DNA from: an uncultured Ruminococcus sp.
Lineage (GTDB): Bacteria; Bacillota; Clostridia; Oscillospirales; Ruminococcaceae
NCBI GenBank assembly: GCA_937942105.1
Contig: CALDFS010000286.1
Location: forward strand, 1 to 15,467
Direction: 5' to 3'
Length of the DNA stretch: 15,467 nucleotides
Below, piece after piece: positions 12,309-15,467 of this stretch. The position numbers and the translations under genes are program-made. Within the stretch, counting starts at the first letter, position 1. Each line of letters opens with the position of its first letter. The notes under the pieces were generated by a model. It was not told the origin of the DNA, searched no databases, and saw only the letters and a list, made by a program, of their open reading frames with translations.

Positions 12309-14060
12309 ATGAACATTTTCGATTTGCTTTCGCTTATCGGCGGACTTTGCCTTTTCCTTTTCGGAATGAGTGTAATGGGCGACGCTTTTGAGCGCAGAGC
12401 CGGTGAAAGGCTGAAAAAGATTCTTGCCAAGCTAACCAAAAACAAGCTTGCCGGATTTCTGACCGGTCTTGGCATAACCGCAATAATTCAAAGCTCCTCC
12501 GCAACCACTGTTATGGTAGTGGGTTTTGTAAACTCCGGGATCATGACGCTTAAACAGTCCATAAGCGTTATTATGGGCGCGAATATCGGCACTACTGCAA
12601 CCGCCTGGATATTAAGCCTTGGCGGAATATCGAGCGACAATGTGTTTGTTCAGCTTTTAAAGCCGACCTCCTTCACGCCTGTTCTTGCTCTGATAGGCAC
12701 CTGCCTTATGATGTTCGGCAAAACCGGCAAGAAAAAGGATTCCGGAACGATTCTTTTAGGCTTTGCAACCCTTATGTTCGGAATGGACGCTATGTCGGGC
12801 GCAGTTTCAGGGCTGGCGGAGCTTCCGCAGTTCCAGCGGCTGTTCATCGCATTCAAAAATCCTTTGCTCGGCGTAATAGTCGGCGCGGTGCTTACCGCTG
12901 TAATACAGTCCAGCTCAGCCTCGGTGGGCATACTTCAGGCGCTTTCCTCAACAGGGCAGGTTTCCTACGGCGCGGCGATTCCTATTATCATGGGTCAGAA
13001 CATAGGCACCTGCATAACCGCTATCCTTTCCTCATTCGGAACAAATAAGAATGCCAAGCGCGCCGCCGTTGTGCATCTTACCTTTAACGTAGCCGGCGCA
13101 GCCATATGGCTGACGGTTTTCGGCATAATATCATATGTGTTCAAGCCGGCTGTTCTTGATGCGCCTGCCGGATACCTTGGCGTGGCGGTGGCACACTCGG
13201 TGTTCAATATCGCCTGCACCGCAATAATGCTTCCGATGTCTTCGCTGCTTGAAAAGCTTGCAATAAAGCTTGTTCCCGAAAGCGACAAGAAGGAGGTCAT
13301 AGCAGAACTGGACGAAAGACTTTTGGATACCCCACCCATAGCCTTAGCACGCTGCTCAAGGCTTGTTTGCGACATGGCAGTTCTTTCGGTTTCCGCCCTT
13401 AACGACAGCATAAAAATGCTTGAAAGCTACGACCCGAAGACAGCGCAGTCCATCCGTGATTCCGAAGAAAAGGCGGACCACTACGAGGATATTTTGGGAA
13501 CATACCTTGTAAAGCTGAGCCGCCACAGAGTCAGCGACAGTGACAGCGCAACTATATCCAAGCTGTTAAAAGCGATAGGCGACTTCGAGCGAATAACAGA
13601 TCACAGCGTGAACATATTGGAATCGGCAGAGGAGCTTAATGACAAGGAAATTCAGTTCACCTCCGCCGCCAAAAATGAGCTTTACACCCTTTGCAGAGCC
13701 GTTTCGGAAATCCTTTCGCTTTCGTGTGATGCTTTTATCAACAACGATTCTGAAGCCGCGCGAAACGTTGAGCCGCTGGAGCAGGTTATAGATAAGCTCC
13801 GCGATAAGCTCAGAAACGGTCATATCATCCGGCTGAAAAACGGCGAATGCTCTATAGAGGTCGGTTTTATCTGGTCGGATTTGCTGACAAATCTTGAAAG
13901 AACAGCCGACCACTGCTCAAACCTTGCAGTATGCGTAATAGACGCCGCACAAAATAATATGAACTTACATTCTTCACTGCGCAGAATGAAGCAGGATAAC
14001 GCATATTTCGACAAAAAGTACGCCGAATATGCAGAAAAATATCTTACCGAGGAAGAATAA
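12309..14060 (+). CDS. Na+/phosphate cotransporter, NptA type with C-terminal PhoU-like domain (583 aa)
   Basis: Predicted cytoplasmic-membrane sodium-dependent phosphate importer. The transport domain (about residues 1-315) holds the inverted repeat typical of Na_Pi_cotrans: QSSSATTVMVVGFVNSG (61-77) and QSSSASVGILQALSSTG (200-216), each followed by a GxNIGT motif (GANIGTT 90-96, GQNIGT 229-234). About eight to nine hydrophobic segments are visible. Residues ~345-575 are a helical PhoU-like domain with repeated acidic-basic helices (DFERITDHSVNI, DLLTNLERTADHCSNL), thought to sense or regulate phosphate flux. Length is standard for the fused form. GAGGTG precedes the ATG. A gene for an unknown 189-aa protein follows after 32 nt, probably in the same operon. 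Confidence 0.94.
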   Translation: MNIFDLLSLIGGLCLFLFGMSVMGDAFERRAGERLKKILAKLTKNKLAGFLTGLGITAIIQSSSATTVMVVGFVNSGIMTLKQSISVIMGANIGTTATAWILSLGGISSDNVFVQLLKPTSFTPVLALIGTCLMMFGKTGKKKDSGTILLGFATLMFGMDAMSGAVSGLAELPQFQRLFIAFKNPLLGVIVGAVLTAVIQSSSASVGILQALSSTGQVSYGAAIPIIMGQNIGTCITAILSSFGTNKNAKRAAVVHLTFNVAGAAIWLTVFGIISYVFKPAVLDAPAGYLGVAVAHSVFNIACTAIMLPMSSLLEKLAIKLVPESDKKEVIAELDERLLDTPPIALARCSRLVCDMAVLSVSALNDSIKMLESYDPKTAQSIRDSEEKADHYEDILGTYLVKLSRHRVSDSDSATISKLLKAIGDFERITDHSVNILESAEELNDKEIQFTSAAKNELYTLCRAVSEILSLSCDAFINNDSEAARNVEPLEQVIDKLRDKLRNGHIIRLKNGECSIEVGFIWSDLLTNLERTADHCSNLAVCVIDAAQNNMNLHSSLRRMKQDNAYFDKKYAEYAEKYLTEEE

Positions 14061-14092
14061 TAATCAGCCATAGAAAGGGAGCCTTTCCAACC

Positions 14093-14662
14093 ATGACAAA
14101 ACAAATAAAGCTTATACACGGAATCGAATTTACGGGAGCGGATAAGCTTGAACCGAAATTCAAATCTGACGGCGAAAGCCTGACCCTTACCCTTTCCGCC
14201 GAGGATTACTCAGCCTTCTTTCCGAAAGCCGCCGGGGCGCTCGCCGAGCCGCTGTTCTTCTTTGCAGAGCTTCCCGATGAAGAAAGCGGGAAGGACGGCG
14301 AAGAATACAAAACCTACTACCTCGATAACTGCACCCTGCCGGTAATAAAAGCCATTTTAAAGCGCTACGGCGGAATTTTATACAGCGACGGCGTTCTGCG
14401 GTTCGGCTTCGGCTCTCACAAAACCGATGACGAGGTTTATATGCAGGAATATCAGCAGCTGAGCATATATTCGCACAATATCTCAGCGTTTAAGAAAATC
14501 CTTTCAGGGCTGGGGTATTCCGAAGATCCCTCTGCTTTAACCCTTTGGGACATTATAAGCGAGGGCAGCCCGATATCCGGCGAATCGGTTGAATGTGATG
14601 GCGAAACCGCCGCCGACATGATAGACAATCTTCGCGAGCTTGGGCTTTATCAGGCGGAATAG
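14093..14662 (+). CDS. Conserved-looking protein of unknown function (189 aa)
   Basis: Begins MTKQIKLIHGIEFTGADKL and is soluble, with no signal peptide or membrane segment. It is acidic, with alternating strand and helix patterns (SLTLTLSAEDYSAFF, EEYKTYYLDNCTLPVIKAILKRYGGILYSDGVLRFGFGSHKTDDEVYMQEYQQLSIYS), and a C-terminal helical part (LTLWDIISEGSP, AADMIDNLRELGLYQAE). I do not recognise a domain. It lies 32 nt after the Na/Pi transporter gene with no promoter between, so it is likely co-transcribed and could be an accessory factor. AAAGGGAG lies about 12 nt before the ATG, somewhat far. Codon and base composition match the neighbours, supporting a real gene. Confidence 0.75.
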   Translation: MTKQIKLIHGIEFTGADKLEPKFKSDGESLTLTLSAEDYSAFFPKAAGALAEPLFFFAELPDEESGKDGEEYKTYYLDNCTLPVIKAILKRYGGILYSDGVLRFGFGSHKTDDEVYMQEYQQLSIYSHNISAFKKILSGLGYSEDPSALTLWDIISEGSPISGESVECDGETAADMIDNLRELGLYQAE

Positions 14663-14721
14663 CGCAGATATTGCGCACGGCAACGCAGATGAATCGCGGA
14701 AAAATCAAATAAACGCAAATC

Positions 14722-14758
14722 GGGGAGGATATCGGCCTATGCCTTTACCCTCCCCTTT
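14722..14758 (+). terminator. Probable terminator of the Na/Pi operon
   Basis: GGGGAGG (14722-14728) pairs with CCTCCCC (14749-14755) around a 20-nt loop, followed by only TTT. This is a weak intrinsic terminator about 60 nt past the last gene. The remaining sequence to 14888 holds nothing else recognisable. Confidence 0.5.
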
Positions 14759-14888
14759 CTGCGATGAAAGAAACATGAATAGAAGAATACTCAGATTAGA
14801 AAAACACCGCTCGCCACGGCGCTATTGAGTTCTTCATACATAATACAACTCAGCCGGGCGAAATATTGCATTGGATTCAATAATTCTA

Positions 14889-14927
14889 TTGACACGTGCG
14901 ATAATACGTGCTATAATATATGTGTCA
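14889..14927 (+). promoter_or_regulatory. Consensus promoter of the hicAB operon, with inverted repeat
   Basis: TTGACA (14889-14894), 17 nt, TATAAT (14912-14917) is a perfect sigma-A promoter. TGACAC (14890-14895) and GTGTCA (14922-14927) are inverted repeats bracketing it, and ACGTGC recurs twice in the spacer. HicB is expected to repress such a promoter through its C-terminal DNA-binding domain. Confidence 0.8.
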
Positions 14928-14952
14928 TATCATGAAAGGCATAATTGTAAAA

Positions 14953-15151
14953 ATGAAAAGCTATTCATCAAACGAAGTTATGAAAATTCTGAAAAGCGAC
15001 GGCTGGTATGAGGTGGGATGTGTCGGCGATCATCACCAATTCAAGCATCCAACCAAGCCCGGAAGGGTTACACTAACCCACCCTAAAAAAGGATGTTCCC
15101 ATAGGAACGCTAAGAGCAATCGCCAAACAAGCCGGAATTGAATTAAAATAA
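14953..15151 (+). pseudogene. hicA: hicA toxin gene with a one-base frameshift
   Basis: HicA is a small mRNA interferase of the double-stranded RNA-binding fold. The 5' part reads MKSYSSNEVMKILKSDGWYEVGCVGDHHQFKHPTKPGRVT...HPKK, a normal HicA start with catalytic-region histidines H27 and H28 (here GDHH where GSHH is usual). After CCTAAAAAAGG (15083-15092) the frame leaves the family: the continuing frame gives GCSHRNAKS and stops at 15141. Removing one base at A6GG restores DVPIGTLRAIAKQAGIELK and a stop at 15149-15151, for a 65-aa protein. Causes could be a real inactivating mutation, a sequencing or assembly error, or slippage at the A6 run. The start at 14953 fits the family; an ATG at 14932 would add seven residues. 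Confidence 0.85.
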
Positions 15152-15187
15152 TCATTCAATGCTGTTATAGAAAGGAATCTATTCATC

Positions 15188-15467
15188 ATGAAAAACGAAT
15201 ATCTATTTCCAGCAATCTTCACTCCGGAGGAAAACGGAATCTCAATAGAATTCCCCGACCTTCCCGGATGTCTGCCCTGCGCAGACACGATGGAGGAAGC
15301 AGTTAAAAATGCAACAGAAGCCCTGGGACTTCATATTTACGGAATGGAGGAGGACGGCGAGGATATACCCAATGCCTCGAAAATTTCCGACCTGAAGATT
15401 CCCAGCGGCAGTACTCTTTGCATGATAAACGTTTTTATGCCCGCTTTCAGGGCAAATATACGCCGCT
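15188..15467 (+). CDS. hicB: HicB antitoxin, partial (C-terminus beyond window)
   Basis: Reads MKNEYLFPAIFTPEENGISIEFPDLPGCLPCADTMEEAVKNATEALGLHIYGMEEDGEDIP and continues open for 93 codons to the window end. This is the HicB partial RNase H-like domain (IEFPDLPGC, TxEEAxxNAxEAL). The C-terminal DNA-binding part, normally a helix-turn-helix or ribbon-helix-helix, is not reached. AGAAAGGAAT lies upstream of the ATG. It begins 36 nt after the restored hicA stop, the standard toxin-then-antitoxin order. An intact antitoxin beside a broken toxin is harmless to the cell, so the locus may persist as a relic or as a cross-acting antitoxin. Confidence 0.9.
   Translation, partial: MKNEYLFPAIFTPEENGISIEFPDLPGCLPCADTMEEAVKNATEALGLHIYGMEEDGEDIPNASKISDLKIPSGSTLCMINVFMPAFRANIRR

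Noticed and set aside
14640..14828. 62-aa + strand frame after the 189-aa gene
   Set aside because: It overlaps the preceding gene, contains the terminator hairpin, and its composition is like non-coding sequence.
1..15467. CRISPR arrays, transposases, integrases, rRNA genes
   Set aside because: No regularly spaced repeats, no recombinase or transposase motifs and no rRNA segments were seen on either strand.

Overview
The window looks like the chromosome of a low-to-mid G+C Gram-positive anaerobe, most likely a clostridial (Bacillota, Oscillospirales-type) gut bacterium. The basis is near-consensus sigma-A promoters with strong AGGAGG-type ribosome sites, type II lipoprotein signals, a PgcA-type phosphohexomutase, an NptA-type Na/Pi transporter, a clostridial ECF sigma/anti-sigma pair and HigBA and HicAB modules. 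This is inference from gene families; no rRNA gene is present to fix the taxonomy.

Layout. 1-935 (minus) is the 5' part of an M16C metalloprotease, clearly richer in G+C than its neighbours. 1202-2288 (minus) holds a 53-aa membrane peptide, an ~145-aa four-helix membrane protein and a small XRE regulator with a textbook promoter and palindromic operator. 2465-3128 (minus) is a HigBA-like toxin-antitoxin pair, followed by tRNA-Ser(GCU) at 3324-3414 (minus) with its own promoter and terminator. 3640-4920 (+) is an SGNH/GDSL lipoprotein esterase; 5357-7093 (+) is phosphoglucomutase.

7194-11061 (+) is the most unusual part: an ECF sigma factor, an overlapping membrane anti-sigma factor, a small secreted beta-rich protein and two lipoproteins. 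One promoter sequence (TTGCAmC, 19 nt after TTGCA, then TGTA) precedes the sigma gene, the secreted-protein gene and the second lipoprotein gene, with a fourth, divergent copy in a region with no obvious gene. This predicts a local, autoregulated cell-envelope regulon.

11125-12058 (minus) is a COG3910-type ABC-like ATPase with an unannotated 55-aa membrane protein immediately upstream. 12309-14662 (+) is a Na/Pi cotransporter with a structured leader plus an unknown 189-aa protein. 14889-15467 (+) is a HicAB module whose hicA carries a one-base frameshift; hicB runs off the window.

Apart from genes, a ~142-nt intergenic element occurs twice (1425-1565 minus, 4924-5065 plus), each directly after a stop codon. 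The copies share a 9-bp stem with exactly 31 nt of loop, a compensatory base-pair change and a long-range helix, so this is a candidate undescribed structured RNA or small mobile repeat family.
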